Source: Verrucomicrobiota bacterium (lineage in GTDB: Bacteria > Verrucomicrobiota > Verrucomicrobiia > Opitutales > Opitutaceae). Taken from it: a stretch of DNA of 34,023 bases. Position numbers and translations under genes: made by a program. The stretch spans positions 1 through 34,023 of the forward strand of contig JAUWBF010000038.1 in the NCBI GenBank assembly GCA_030601755.1. Reading direction: 5' to 3'. Under the pieces are notes generated by a model that searched no databases, was not told the origin of the DNA, and was given only the letters and a program-made list of their open reading frames with translations. Shown here piece by piece: positions 8,364 through 15,756 of this stretch (positions are counted from its first letter, which is position 1; every line of letters starts with the position of its first letter).

Positions 8364-9365
8364 TCAGTAGAGGCGCACGTAGGCGTCGCGACGGAGGCGC
8401 TCGAGCCACTTTTCAATGGACTCGCGGGTCATCTGCTCGGAGAGCACGAGCTCGATCTGGTCGCGGACCTCGTCGATGGGCGGCACGCCTGCGTCCTTGT
8501 GGGCCTCGCAGTAGAGCAGGTAGACGCCCTCGGACTGCACGATGGGGGCGGAGACCTGGCCGGGCTTGAGGGCGAAGAGCGGGTCGCTGAAGTCGGCCTT
8601 GAGGTCGCCGCGCTTCTGCCAGCCCCAGTCGCCGCCGCGGGTCTTGCTGGCGTCGTCGGTGTATTCCTTGGCGAGGTCCTCGAAGGAGGTGCCGGCCTTG
8701 AACTTGGCGAGGATGTCGTTGGCGCGGGCGGTCAGCTCGGCGTCGGTCTCGCCGTCCTTGCGCAGGAGCTGGATAAGGCGGAGGTGGCTTTGCTCCTCCT
8801 CGAAGAACTTTTGTTGGTTGGCCTCGTAGTAGGACTCGACCTTGGCGGGGCTGACGACGCTTTGGCTGCGGCGCTGTTGGTTGCGCTGGTAGCCGTAGAC
8901 GAGGTCTTCCTCGACCTCCTTGCGGTAGTCGCGGAAGGTGAAGCCGCGGGCGCGGAGGTAGGCGAGGAACTTGGCGCGGTCGCCGCCGAACTGGGTGGTC
9001 ATCTGCTCGGCGATGGCGTTGTCGATGTAGCTGGCGGGAATGCTGCGGCGCTCGTCCTTGTAGAAGTCCTTCACGATGAGCACGCGGTCGACGAGTTTGC
9101 GCACGATGTCGTTCTGGGCCTGCTCGAGGTTGTCCTGAAACTCCTTGGCGTTGCGCGATTCGCGGCGGATCTGCGGGAGCACGGGGGCGAGCTCGCGGCG
9201 GATGTCGTCGACGGTGATCACACGGTCCTCGACGACGGCGGCGATGCCGTTGGCGAAGCGCAGGTCGAGCCCGTCGTCATTGGCGGACTGGGCCGTGAGC
9301 GCCGGCATGAACGCCACGCTAAACAGGAAAACGAGTCGGGAGGTCAGGCTGCGGCCAAGGGTCAT
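8364..9365 (-). CDS. SurA-like periplasmic peptidyl-prolyl isomerase/chaperone
   Basis: This 333-aa exported protein has a signal peptide (residues 1 to about 26, hydrophobic LVFLFSVAFMPALTA). A SurA N-terminal chaperone domain follows ('GIAAVVEDRVITVDDIRRELAP', residues 40-61, extending to about 180). One parvulin (PPIC) domain spans about 193-292, with 'FEDLAKEYTDDASKTRGGDWGW' and 'FALKPGQVSAPIVQSEGVYLL'. E. coli SurA has two parvulin domains; a single one is common in other phyla. Its role is folding of outer-membrane proteins in the periplasm. The frame is open to 9563, but the ATG at 9365 puts the signal peptide at the N-terminus and is chosen. A terminator follows. Confidence 0.9.
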   Translation of the reverse strand: MTLGRSLTSRLVFLFSVAFMPALTAQSANDDGLDLRFANGIAAVVEDRVITVDDIRRELAPVLPQIRRESRNAKEFQDNLEQAQNDIVRKLVDRVLIVKDFYKDERRSIPASYIDNAIAEQMTTQFGGDRAKFLAYLRARGFTFRDYRKEVEEDLVYGYQRNQQRRSQSVVSPAKVESYYEANQQKFFEEEQSHLRLIQLLRKDGETDAELTARANDILAKFKAGTSFEDLAKEYTDDASKTRGGDWGWQKRGDLKADFSDPLFALKPGQVSAPIVQSEGVYLLYCEAHKDAGVPPIDEVRDQIELVLSEQMTRESIEKWLERLRRDAYVRLY

Positions 9366-9479
9366 GAGCGGCGTTGGGTTCGGTAAAAGCGATGAATTGG
9401 CCCACCGTAAGTGGGTGGTTTGGACGGTCAACCTTGGAAACCGGCGGCAGGGGCGTGGTTCCGGCCAAAATGCGGGGAC

Positions 9480-9508
9480 TTGATTTCCCCAGGGATGATC
9501 GGGAGAAT
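9480..9508 (+). promoter_or_regulatory. Candidate sigma70-type promoter of the Cys-rich protein gene
   Basis: TTGATT (9480-9485), a 17-bp spacer, and GAGAAT (9503-9508) lie about 70 bp upstream of the ATG at 9578. The match is partial (-35 four of six, -10 four of six). The call is based on spacing and position only. The remainder of the 9366-9577 gap shows one short CCCAC/GTGGG hairpin near 9400 and nothing else. Confidence 0.3.
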
Positions 9509-9577
9509 CTCTTCTGCGGGGAATAACCTTCCCTTTCCGCTCATCCCACGAACGAACCCTCAACTCCTTCCATCGCC

Positions 9578-9889
9578 ATGCTCAAATACATCCTCCCGAT
9601 CATCGCCCTCGCGTTCGCCTCGTCCGTCTATGCCCACTGCGGCAGTTGCGGCACCGGTGACGCCGCCCACAAGCACGACGACAAGCCGAAGGCCGAGGGC
9701 AAGGCCTGCTGCGCCAAGGACGGCGACAAAAAGGCCGCCTGCTGCACGAAGGAGGGCGCCGCCTGCTGCGCCAAGCCGGAGGGCGACAAGGCCAAGGCCG
9801 CCTGTTGCAAGGATGGCGAAAAGTGCGAAAAGTGCGCCGCCAAGAAGGGCGACGAGAAGAAGGCCGAGAAGGCCGACACCGGCATGTGA
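9578..9889 (+). CDS. Small exported Cys/Lys-rich protein, function unknown
   Basis: This 103-aa protein has a clear signal peptide (MLKYILPIIALAFASSVYA, cleaved before HCGSCG). The mature part is almost entirely Lys/Glu/Asp/Ala with 13 Cys: an opening HCGSCG, four spaced CC pairs (ACCAK, ACCTK, ACCAK, ACCKD), and a CEKC close to the end. A His-containing segment (HKHDD) follows the first cluster. The dicysteine repeats suggest soft-metal binding or redox buffering outside the cytoplasm, but that is inference and no family is recognised. The gene is monocistronic, with a candidate promoter upstream and a strong terminator 38 bp after the stop. No Shine-Dalgarno is evident. Confidence 0.85.
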   Translation: MLKYILPIIALAFASSVYAHCGSCGTGDAAHKHDDKPKAEGKACCAKDGDKKAACCTKEGAACCAKPEGDKAKAACCKDGEKCEKCAAKKGDEKKAEKADTGM

Positions 9890-9927
9890 GCCGGACGGGA
9901 CCAACCTCGGTTCCGCTTTGTCTTTCA

Positions 9928-9959
9928 GCCGGTCCGGTTTGACCCGGGTCGGCTTTTTT
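9928..9959 (+). terminator. Rho-independent terminator of the Cys-rich gene
   Basis: There is a 10-bp stem (9928-9937 with 9944-9953, including two G-T wobbles), a TTTGAC loop and six Ts at 9954-9959. It is oriented for the plus strand. The opposite strand lacks a T-run after the stem, so it would not efficiently end the converging kinase operon. Confidence 0.85.
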
Positions 9960-9981
9960 GGGGCCGCGCACCCGGACGCGC

Positions 9982-11868
9982 TCAGCCTGTGCCCGGCCGG
10001 CCGACGGCCTGATGCAGCGCCTGGCGCAGGATCTGGCGGGGCGGGGGCTTGGAGAGCAGGGTGACGCCCAGCTCCCGGGCGCGTATTTCCATGTCTTTGG
10101 AGTTGGCCAGACCGCTGATGGCGACGCAGGGCAGGTCGGGCGAGGTGGCGCGCAGGGTCTCGATGAGGTCGAAGCCGTTGTCGTCGGGCATCATGATGTC
10201 GGTTAGCACGAGGCTGATGTCGTCGAGCAGGCGCAGGTGCTCGCGAATGGCGTCTGCGACGCAGCGGGCCTGGGCGGTTCGATAGCCGAGGCTGGCGACC
10301 AGTTCGGTGAGGGCCTTGAGCACGGTCGGATCGTCGTCGACCACGAGGATGAGCCGGCCCTCGCCGCCGCGCGTCGGTGCGGGGATGTCGACCGGCACGG
10401 CCACGCGGGCCGAGGGGTTGACGACGGGCAGGTGGATGCGGAAGACGGCGCCGCCGCCGGGGCGGTTGGCGACGGCGAGGTGGCCGCCGTGGCTCTTGAT
10501 GATGCCGAGGGAGGTCGAGAGTCCCAGCCCCGTGCCTTTGCCCTGCGGCTTGGTGGTGAAAAAGGGGTCGAAGATGCGCTGGAGCATGGCCGGCGGGATG
10601 CCGGGACCGGTGTCGGCGACGGAGATGACCACGAAGGGGCCGGGCGCTAGATCGGGGGCGGGTGGGGGATTGTCGGGCCCGTGCACGACCTCGGCCGCGG
10701 AGATCTCGATGCGGCCCCGCTTGCCCATGGCGTCGCGCGCGTTGATGCAGAGGTTGACGAGCACCTGCTTGAGCTGGGTCTCGTCGCACTCGATGGTCGG
10801 GTCGGCGCAATCCTCCGCGAGCACGAGTTCGACCGACCCGGGCAGCATGGCTCCGACGAAGCGGGTGAGGTCCTCCAGCAGGTGGCGAGTGCCGACGTGG
10901 CGGCGGTGGCCGGGCGTGCCGCGCGAGAACTCCAGCAGCTGGCGGACAAGCTGAGACCCGTGGAGCGCACTTTCGCGGATGAGGTCGAGGTAGGCCCGCG
11001 CGGGGTGTCCTTCCGTGAGTTCGCCCTCGGCGAGCTCGGTGCCGGAGATAATGGGCACGAGCATGTTGTTCATGTCGTGCGCGACGCCGCCGGCGAGCAG
11101 GCCGATGCTCTCGATGCGCTGGGCCTGGAGCAGACCGGCCTCGATCTCCTTTTGGCGGGTGATGTCGGTGTTGATGATGAGGATGCCCTCGGGTTCGCCG
11201 GCCTGGTCGAGCAGACGGGTCCAGCGGCTGTCGACGACGAGGTCGCGGCCGTCGAGGGAACGCTGGGCGAGCTCGCCGGTCCACTCGCCGTCGAGCAGGG
11301 CTCGCTCTCGGGCGATGACGGCGTGGTTCTCTGTGTCGATGCCGAGGGACCCGAGCAGGCGGCCGGCGACATCGGCGGCCGCTAGGCCGTAGAGCCGCTC
11401 GGCTCCGCGGTTCCAGTAGGAGACGCGGGCCTGCGGGTCGAGCACGAGGATGGCGTCGGTGGTGCGGTCGAGCAGCTGGGCCTGCCGCTTCAACTGGTCC
11501 TCGGTGCGGCGGCGTTCGAGGGCCTGGCGGATGGCGCTGACGAGCCGGGTGGGGCGATCCTTGATGACGTAGTCGTCCGCCCCGCGGCGGAGCGCCTCGA
11601 TGGCGCGCTCCTCGCCGATGGTGCCGGAGAAAAAGATGAAGGGCACGCCGGGTCGGTGCTCCTTGGCGAGGTCGAGGGCGGCGAGGCCGTCGATGTCCTG
11701 CAGGGTGTAGTCGGAGAGGATCAGGTCGAACTCGCCGTGGTGCAGCGCGGCGGTGAAGTCGGTCTTGTTGTCGGCCTGCCGGATGCGGCAGTCGGGCCAG
11801 GCGCCGGCGAGGCGCACGGCGAGCAGCTCCGCGTCGAGGGCGGAGTCCTCCAGGTGAAGCACGTGCAT
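9982..11868 (-). CDS. Hybrid sensor histidine kinase with N- and C-terminal receiver domains
   Basis: This 628-aa cytoplasmic phosphorelay protein has no transmembrane segments. The domain order is as follows: a receiver (1-120, phospho-acceptor Asp53 in 'ILSDYTLQDIDG'); a PAS domain (about 135-240); a HisKA-like dimerisation helix with His264 in 'GGVAHDMNNML', the HDxNN type; an HATPase_c domain (N-box 'NLCINARDAM', G1 'DTGPGIP' 419-425, G2 'GTGLGLS' 445-451); and a second receiver (506-625, Asp557 in 'VLTDIMMPDDNGFD'). The start is the ATG giving MHVLHLEDS. The frame is open further upstream, but it there overlaps the response-regulator gene in a low-quality frame. It is the third gene of a kinase-regulator-kinase operon, 49 bp after the receiver gene. 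Confidence 0.92.
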   Translation of the reverse strand: MHVLHLEDSALDAELLAVRLAGAWPDCRIRQADNKTDFTAALHHGEFDLILSDYTLQDIDGLAALDLAKEHRPGVPFIFFSGTIGEERAIEALRRGADDYVIKDRPTRLVSAIRQALERRRTEDQLKRQAQLLDRTTDAILVLDPQARVSYWNRGAERLYGLAAADVAGRLLGSLGIDTENHAVIARERALLDGEWTGELAQRSLDGRDLVVDSRWTRLLDQAGEPEGILIINTDITRQKEIEAGLLQAQRIESIGLLAGGVAHDMNNMLVPIISGTELAEGELTEGHPARAYLDLIRESALHGSQLVRQLLEFSRGTPGHRRHVGTRHLLEDLTRFVGAMLPGSVELVLAEDCADPTIECDETQLKQVLVNLCINARDAMGKRGRIEISAAEVVHGPDNPPPAPDLAPGPFVVISVADTGPGIPPAMLQRIFDPFFTTKPQGKGTGLGLSTSLGIIKSHGGHLAVANRPGGGAVFRIHLPVVNPSARVAVPVDIPAPTRGGEGRLILVVDDDPTVLKALTELVASLGYRTAQARCVADAIREHLRLLDDISLVLTDIMMPDDNGFDLIETLRATSPDLPCVAISGLANSKDMEIRARELGVTLLSKPPPRQILRQALHQAVGRPGTG

Positions 11869-11917
11869 GGTCGTGGATGGGTTGGTTGTTGGCCGGCCGG
11901 CGACACCGGGGCGCGGG

Positions 11918-12370
11918 TCAGGCACCGCGCGCGCCGTCGGGCGGGGGTTCGTTGTGAATGGTCCAGTAGGCGCCCAGCTGGCGGACGGCCTCGGTGAAGG
12001 CCTGGAAATCGACGGGTTTGACGATGTAGCCGTTGGTTCCCAGTTGGTAGCTGCGAACGAGGTCCTGCTCCTCGCGGGAGGAGGTGAGCATGACGACGGG
12101 GATGGTGCGAAGGCGGTCGTCCTGCTTGATGACGCGCAGGACCTCGAGGCCGTCCATCTTGGGCATCTTGAGATCGAGGAGGATGACGACGGGGTTGCCA
12201 TCGGCCCGGCGCTGGAACTTGCCGCGGTAGTAAAGGTAGTCGAGGGCCTCCTCGCCGTCGTTCACGACGAGGACCTCGTTGGAGACGTTGTGATGGGCGA
12301 GGGCGGAAAGGGTCATTTCGACATCGAGGGGACTGTCCTCGACCAGCAGGATGCGCTTGGTGGTGTTCAT
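11918..12370 (-). CDS. Stand-alone receiver-domain response regulator (Rcp1-like)
   Basis: This 150-aa single-domain CheY-like protein starts 'MNTTKRILLVEDSPLDVEM'. It has the acidic pair ED, a phospho-acceptor Asp in 'VILLDLKMPKMDGLE', the conserved Thr/Ser in 'VVMLTSS', and Lys in 'YIVKPVDF'. The long loop before the acceptor strand ('YYRGKFQRRADGNPV') is typical of Rcp1-type partners of phytochrome-like and PAS kinases. There is no output domain. Its ATG overlaps the stop of the upstream kinase (ATGA at 12367-12370), implying translational coupling and cognate pairing. It probably relays phosphate between that kinase and the downstream hybrid kinase; this is inference. Confidence 0.93.
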   Translation of the reverse strand: MNTTKRILLVEDSPLDVEMTLSALAHHNVSNEVLVVNDGEEALDYLYYRGKFQRRADGNPVVILLDLKMPKMDGLEVLRVIKQDDRLRTIPVVMLTSSREEQDLVRSYQLGTNGYIVKPVDFQAFTEAVRQLGAYWTIHNEPPPDGARGA

Positions 12371-13935
12371 GGTTGGGAAGGTGGCGACGATTGGTCCGAC
12401 GGGGGGATTTCGGCGGGCAGGACGAAGGTGAAGGTGGCGCCTTCGTTGACGCGGGCCTCGGCCCAGATGCGGCCTCCGTGGCGGGTCAGGATGCGGCGGA
12501 CGTTGGCGAGGCCGACGCCGCTGCCCTCGAACTCGTGCGAGCTGTGCAGGCGTTGGAAGACGCCGAAGAGTTTTTCGACGTAGCGCATGTCGAAGCCGGC
12601 GCCGTTGTCGTGCACGGTCATGCCGGCCTCGTCGCCTTCCCCGTGCGCCGGGAGGATGTCGATGACGGCGCTGCTCTGCTTGCCGGTGTATTTGACGGCG
12701 TTGTCCAGGAGGTTGGCGACGACCTGGCGGATGAGCGCGGTGTCGCCGCGGACGACCGGCAGGGGCGAGATGTTCCAGACGATGTCGCGGTGCGGATAGG
12801 TTTGTGCAAGGCGCAGGCGGCTCTCCGCGACCAACGCGTCGAGGGACACGTCGCCGATGCTCAGCTGGGTGCGGCCGTAGCGGGAGAACTGCAGCAGGTC
12901 GTCGATGAGCTGGCCCATGCGCACGGTGGAGTCGGTGATGACCTTGAGGTGGCGGCGGCCGGTCTCGTCGAGCCTGTCCGCGGCGTGGCGGGAGAGGATC
13001 TCGGCGAAGCCGCCGATGTGGCGCAGCGGCGCGCGCAGGTCGTGCGAGACGGAGTAGGAAAACGCCTCGAGCTCGGCGTTGGTGGCCGCGAGGCGGGAGT
13101 TTTGCCGGACGAGGTCTTTGTTGAGTCGCTGGATGGCCTGCTCGGCGGCCTTGCGCTCGGTGATGTCGCGGATGACGGCCAGCACGCGCATGCCGCGCGT
13201 GGTGCGCATGGGGCTGAGCATGATGTCGAGGGGGAATTCCGAGCCATCCTTGCGCAACCCGGAGAGTTCGAGACCGGCGCCCATCGCGCGGGGGGAGGGG
13301 TTGGCGAAGTAGGCCTTGAGGTGGCCGGCGTGACGCTGGCGGAAGCGCTCGGGGAGGAGGATGGCGAGGTCGCGGTCGAGGCGCTCGGCCTTGGGCCATC
13401 CAAACATCACCTCGGCCTTGGCGTTCGCGCGGACGATGCGGCCCGCCTGATTGACCAGCAGGTTGGCGTCGGGGGCGTTCTCGAACATCAGCGCGAGCAT
13501 GTCGCGGCTGAAGTCGAGTTCGCCCTGCGTGCGGATGCGCACCCGGAGCAGCCAGCCGCTGCCGGCGAAGGCGGCCGCCAGAAAGCAGCCAAGGGTGAAA
13601 AAGGTGCCGCGCAGCATGGCGAACTCGCCGTCGAGTTCGACGGGAGTAAGTTCCGATGCGGCGATCCAGTAGGCGTCCGTGGCATCGATGCCTCCGCTTG
13701 ATTCGCCCGTGGCGAGCACCGGGTCGATGCGGCGCCAGGTGAAGAGTCCGCCGCGGTGCAGGAGCTGGCCCTGCTCCTCGGTGGAGATCCGTGCCCAGAG
13801 CGCGGGATCGGTCAGCGACAGGCGGTGGCCGGCGTGTTCCTTGATCTGAAATCCCCACTCGTGGGCGTCGTCGCCGGCCTTCAGCCAGTAGCCGTCGGCA
13901 TTGAGCATGCGCAGGCGGCTGTGGCGCGGGATCAA
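12367..13935 (-). CDS. Membrane sensor histidine kinase, C-terminal portion of a frameshifted gene
   Basis: This 522-aa reading frame holds the second half of the sensory domain, a transmembrane helix (about residues 110-131), a PAS domain (about 143-262) with the PAC-type end 'VIRDITERK', and HisKA with phospho-acceptor His298 in 'YSVSHDLRAPLRHIGGF'. It ends with HATPase_c (N-box 'NLLDNAVKYT', 'DNGAGFDM', 'GSGVGLANV'). Its nominal start is a TTG inside the sensory domain and is not a real initiation site. The coding sequence continues smoothly into the ORF at 13941-14588 in another frame, and one missing base near 13990-14000 separates the two. Joined, they would encode about 740 aa. The stop overlaps the response-regulator ATG. 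Confidence 0.85.
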   Translation of the reverse strand: MIPRHSRLRMLNADGYWLKAGDDAHEWGFQIKEHAGHRLSLTDPALWARISTEEQGQLLHRGGLFTWRRIDPVLATGESSGGIDATDAYWIAASELTPVELDGEFAMLRGTFFTLGCFLAAAFAGSGWLLRVRIRTQGELDFSRDMLALMFENAPDANLLVNQAGRIVRANAKAEVMFGWPKAERLDRDLAILLPERFRQRHAGHLKAYFANPSPRAMGAGLELSGLRKDGSEFPLDIMLSPMRTTRGMRVLAVIRDITERKAAEQAIQRLNKDLVRQNSRLAATNAELEAFSYSVSHDLRAPLRHIGGFAEILSRHAADRLDETGRRHLKVITDSTVRMGQLIDDLLQFSRYGRTQLSIGDVSLDALVAESRLRLAQTYPHRDIVWNISPLPVVRGDTALIRQVVANLLDNAVKYTGKQSSAVIDILPAHGEGDEAGMTVHDNGAGFDMRYVEKLFGVFQRLHSSHEFEGSGVGLANVRRILTRHGGRIWAEARVNEGATFTFVLPAEIPPSDQSSPPSQP

Positions 13936-13940
13936 CCCGG

Positions 13941-14588
13941 TCAGGCCCTCGATGAGGGTCTCCGCGCGGTAGTTGATGACCCAGACGCCTCGCTGCCGGC
14001 CGCGGCGTCGAACACCGGGATGGAGAACCGCAGCATGGGCTTAAGCGGTTGCTCGATGCGGCCCTGTTCCACGTTGAGATTCAGGGCGGAGAGGGCCACG
14101 CGACCGGCGGGCTGCTCCATCGCGCGCAGGAAGTAGTCGCGTCCGGATTTGTCCTGCAACCGGTCGGCGGGCACGATTTGTCCGCCTCGGTTTACGCGCA
14201 CCCGTTCCAAGCCGTTTTCATCGAGGTAGCGAAGCTGGTCGTAGTCGGGCCGCTGGCGCGAGAACTCGGCGGCGACGGCTTCCAGCCGGCGCAGGTCCGC
14301 GTCGCGTTCCTTCGCGATGAAGTCGCGCATCGGCTCGGAGTCGGCGAGCAGGTGCAGGTCGCCCAGCACCGGCAGGAGTTTTTGCGACATGCCGCTTTCG
14401 TAGAGCCGCACGCGCGCGACCTCGCGCTCCATCACCGTTTCCCGGAGCTTGCGGGCGTCGATCCAATACCAGACCACGCACAGGACGATGGCCGCGAGCC
14501 AGCCGGTCAGAAACAGCCCGATCATCCAGGAATTCGAGCGGCGGACGGTGGTTTGGGAGGTGGCGACGTTGGGGAAATGGCCGGACAC
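13941..14588 (-). CDS. Membrane sensor histidine kinase, N-terminal sensory portion (frameshifted from 12367-13935)
   Basis: This is the N-terminal part of the kinase. It has a transmembrane helix (residues 22-43, WMIGLFLTGWLAAIVLCVVWYW) and then an extracytoplasmic Cache-like domain with 'DYDQLRYLDENGLERVRVNR' and 'KSGRDYFLRAM' motifs. Real coding sequence runs to about residue 193 ('FSIPVFDAAAG'). The last 20 residues are out of frame. In the neighbouring frame the minus strand reads GVWVINYRAETLIEGLTG and leads straight into the 522-aa ORF. The start is a GTG at 14588; an internal ATG (residue 22) would begin in the membrane helix. The ligand is unknown. Confidence 0.8.
   Translation of the reverse strand: MSGHFPNVATSQTTVRRSNSWMIGLFLTGWLAAIVLCVVWYWIDARKLRETVMEREVARVRLYESGMSQKLLPVLGDLHLLADSEPMRDFIAKERDADLRRLEAVAAEFSRQRPDYDQLRYLDENGLERVRVNRGGQIVPADRLQDKSGRDYFLRAMEQPAGRVALSALNLNVEQGRIEQPLKPMLRFSIPVFDAAAGSEASGSSTTARRPSSRA
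13988..14002 (-). other. Probable single-base deletion (frameshift) in the sensor kinase
   Basis: On the minus strand, 'GACGCCGCGGCCGGCAGCGA' is followed by coding sequence in the next frame (GGC GTC TGG GTC ATC AAC TAC). Restoring one base in the GGCAGCGAGG stretch would read DAAG-x-RGVWVINY without interruption. The joined length (2222 nt plus 1) is then a multiple of three. Whether this is a sequencing error or a real mutation cannot be decided here. Confidence 0.75.
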
Positions 14589-14681
14589 GGAATAGACGGA
14601 GAGACGGGTTTGACTGGGCCAAACACTGCGCTGGGTCGCGAACAGCGGACCGGTGCGAGGATCGCCGGCCCACGTAGGGTA

Positions 14682-14711
14682 TTTACTCTAAGTATATTGG
14701 TGTAGAGTAAA
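14682..14711. promoter_or_regulatory. AT-rich inverted repeat upstream of the sensor-kinase operon
   Basis: TTTACTCTA (14682-14690) and TAGAGTAAA (14703-14711) are perfect 9-bp arms with a 12-bp spacer, about 95 bp upstream of the kinase start. It is followed directly by the self-complementary ATTATATAAT (14711-14720), which offers a TATAAT-like -10 on either strand. This is probably a promoter/operator region for the operon transcribed leftward. The rest of the 14589-14822 gap shows no gene. Confidence 0.55.
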
Positions 14712-14822
14712 TTATATAATACAGGATGGACGACGTCTGAAGCGTGTCACGCTGAAAACCGTCGTGCGCGGGAAAATGACCACACGGTCACTCGCCGTCC
14801 TGCGCGCATCCGCGCCCCACGT

Positions 14823-15179
14823 CTAATCCGCCCCGCCCAGCAGGTGCGCGAACTCCGCGTCCAGCATGGCGCGCAACATCGTCTGCAACTCCGCGTCCAT
14901 CGCCTCGAACTCGTCGGGGATGTCGAGCACGTCGATCGGCGGCAGCTCCGCGTCGCGGAAGCGCGCGGTGATCCAGCTTTTGTGCTCCCGCTCCATCACG
15001 AACACGATGTCGGCCCAGCGCAGGTCGGCCAGGCCCACGCGGCGCGGCGATTCGGCGCGCACCCCCGCCGAACGCACCTCCAGCCGCGGGTCGTCGCGGT
15101 AGAGGCGCTCGGCCGTCACGCTCCGCCGCCGGTTGAGCGCGCAGACAAACAAAACCTTGAGACGCGGGGACGAGGTCAT
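14823..15179 (-). CDS. Small low-molecular-weight protein-tyrosine phosphatase-like protein (COG4551 type)
   Basis: This 118-aa protein has the CX5R(S/T) phosphatase loop at its N-terminus ('LFVCALNRRRSVTAE', Cys13, Arg19, Ser20). It continues with 'VRSAGV', 'WADIVFVMEREHK' and 'LDIPDEFEAMD'. This is the layout of the short predicted tyrosine phosphatases of COG4551. The C-terminal general acid is expected in the DIPD segment. The start is the ATG giving MTSSPRLKVLFVC; longer ORFs upstream are artefacts. It lies 29 bp after the VOC-family gene on the same strand, so the two are probably co-transcribed. The substrate is unknown. Confidence 0.9.
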   Translation of the reverse strand: MTSSPRLKVLFVCALNRRRSVTAERLYRDDPRLEVRSAGVRAESPRRVGLADLRWADIVFVMEREHKSWITARFRDAELPPIDVLDIPDEFEAMDAELQTMLRAMLDAEFAHLLGGAD

Positions 15180-15208
15180 GGCCGTCGATGCGATGCGTCC
15201 GAAACGGC

Positions 15209-15607
15209 TCAAGGCGTCGGCTGGCCGAAGCCGATGTCGTGGCCGTCGATGTCCTGCACGCCAAACTCGCGGCAGCCGTAGGGTTGGTCGCAGAGGCCGT
15301 AGTCGATGCGGGCTCCGCGCGCGACGAACTCGGCGTGCAGCGCGTCGACGTCGGCCACCCAGAAATAGATGTTCCACAACTTGTCCGCCACCGTCCAATG
15401 GGGCACCACGTGCCGCGGGTCGTCGGCCTGACGCAGCATGACGACGAGCCCGTCGCGCTTGAGCATCACGAACGACGGCGGCTCGCCCCAAAAACGTTCG
15501 TAGTGAAACCCGAGGGCGTCGCGGTAGTGGTTGGCCGCCGCCAGCACGTCCCGCACGAGCAGGACGGGCGCGACGCCGGTGAGTCTGGGCGCTGGTTGTG
15601 ACGACAT
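15209..15607 (-). CDS. VOC-superfamily (glyoxalase/bleomycin-resistance-like) protein
   Basis: This 132-aa protein contains the paired beta-alpha-beta-beta-beta modules of vicinal-oxygen-chelate proteins. The first module is 'GVAPVLLVRDVLAAANHYRDALGFHYE' (11-37), then 'FVMLKRDGLVVMLRQ'. The second is 'IYFWVADVDALHAEFVARGAR' (80-100), ending 'GCREFGVQDIDGHDIGFGQ'. A metal-binding set could be His/Glu residues in these strands, but the reaction cannot be inferred, because VOC proteins include lyases, dioxygenases and drug-binding proteins. The ATG at 15607 is chosen over an in-frame GTG at 15736 because homology begins there. It is upstream of the phosphatase gene in a likely two-gene unit. Confidence 0.88.
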   Translation of the reverse strand: MSSQPAPRLTGVAPVLLVRDVLAAANHYRDALGFHYERFWGEPPSFVMLKRDGLVVMLRQADDPRHVVPHWTVADKLWNIYFWVADVDALHAEFVARGARIDYGLCDQPYGCREFGVQDIDGHDIGFGQPTP

Positions 15608-15756
15608 GACGAAAGCGAGCCTCCACGCATAACCCCCGCCGCCCCGCGCGCAACCGCCGTCCGCGCCATCCGCGCCGGCTCTCCCGCCTGCGCCGCTGCG
15701 CCTTTGACCTTGCGCCGGGCGGGCCGCGGGCCTCACAAACCCCGCCTTTTTTCGCC

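Noticed and set aside
8294-8416. Upstream extension of the helicase to the ATG at 8416
   Set aside because: It would overlap the SurA-like coding sequence and a Rho-independent terminator, and the added 41 residues are low-complexity.
7106-9386. Long Gly/Glu/Leu-rich plus-strand ORFs opposite the helicase and SurA-like genes
   Set aside because: Low-complexity antisense frames with no recognisable domains.
12373-13701. 442-aa plus-strand ORF opposite the sensor kinase
   Set aside because: Antisense shadow; no domain pattern, while the kinase has all catalytic motifs.
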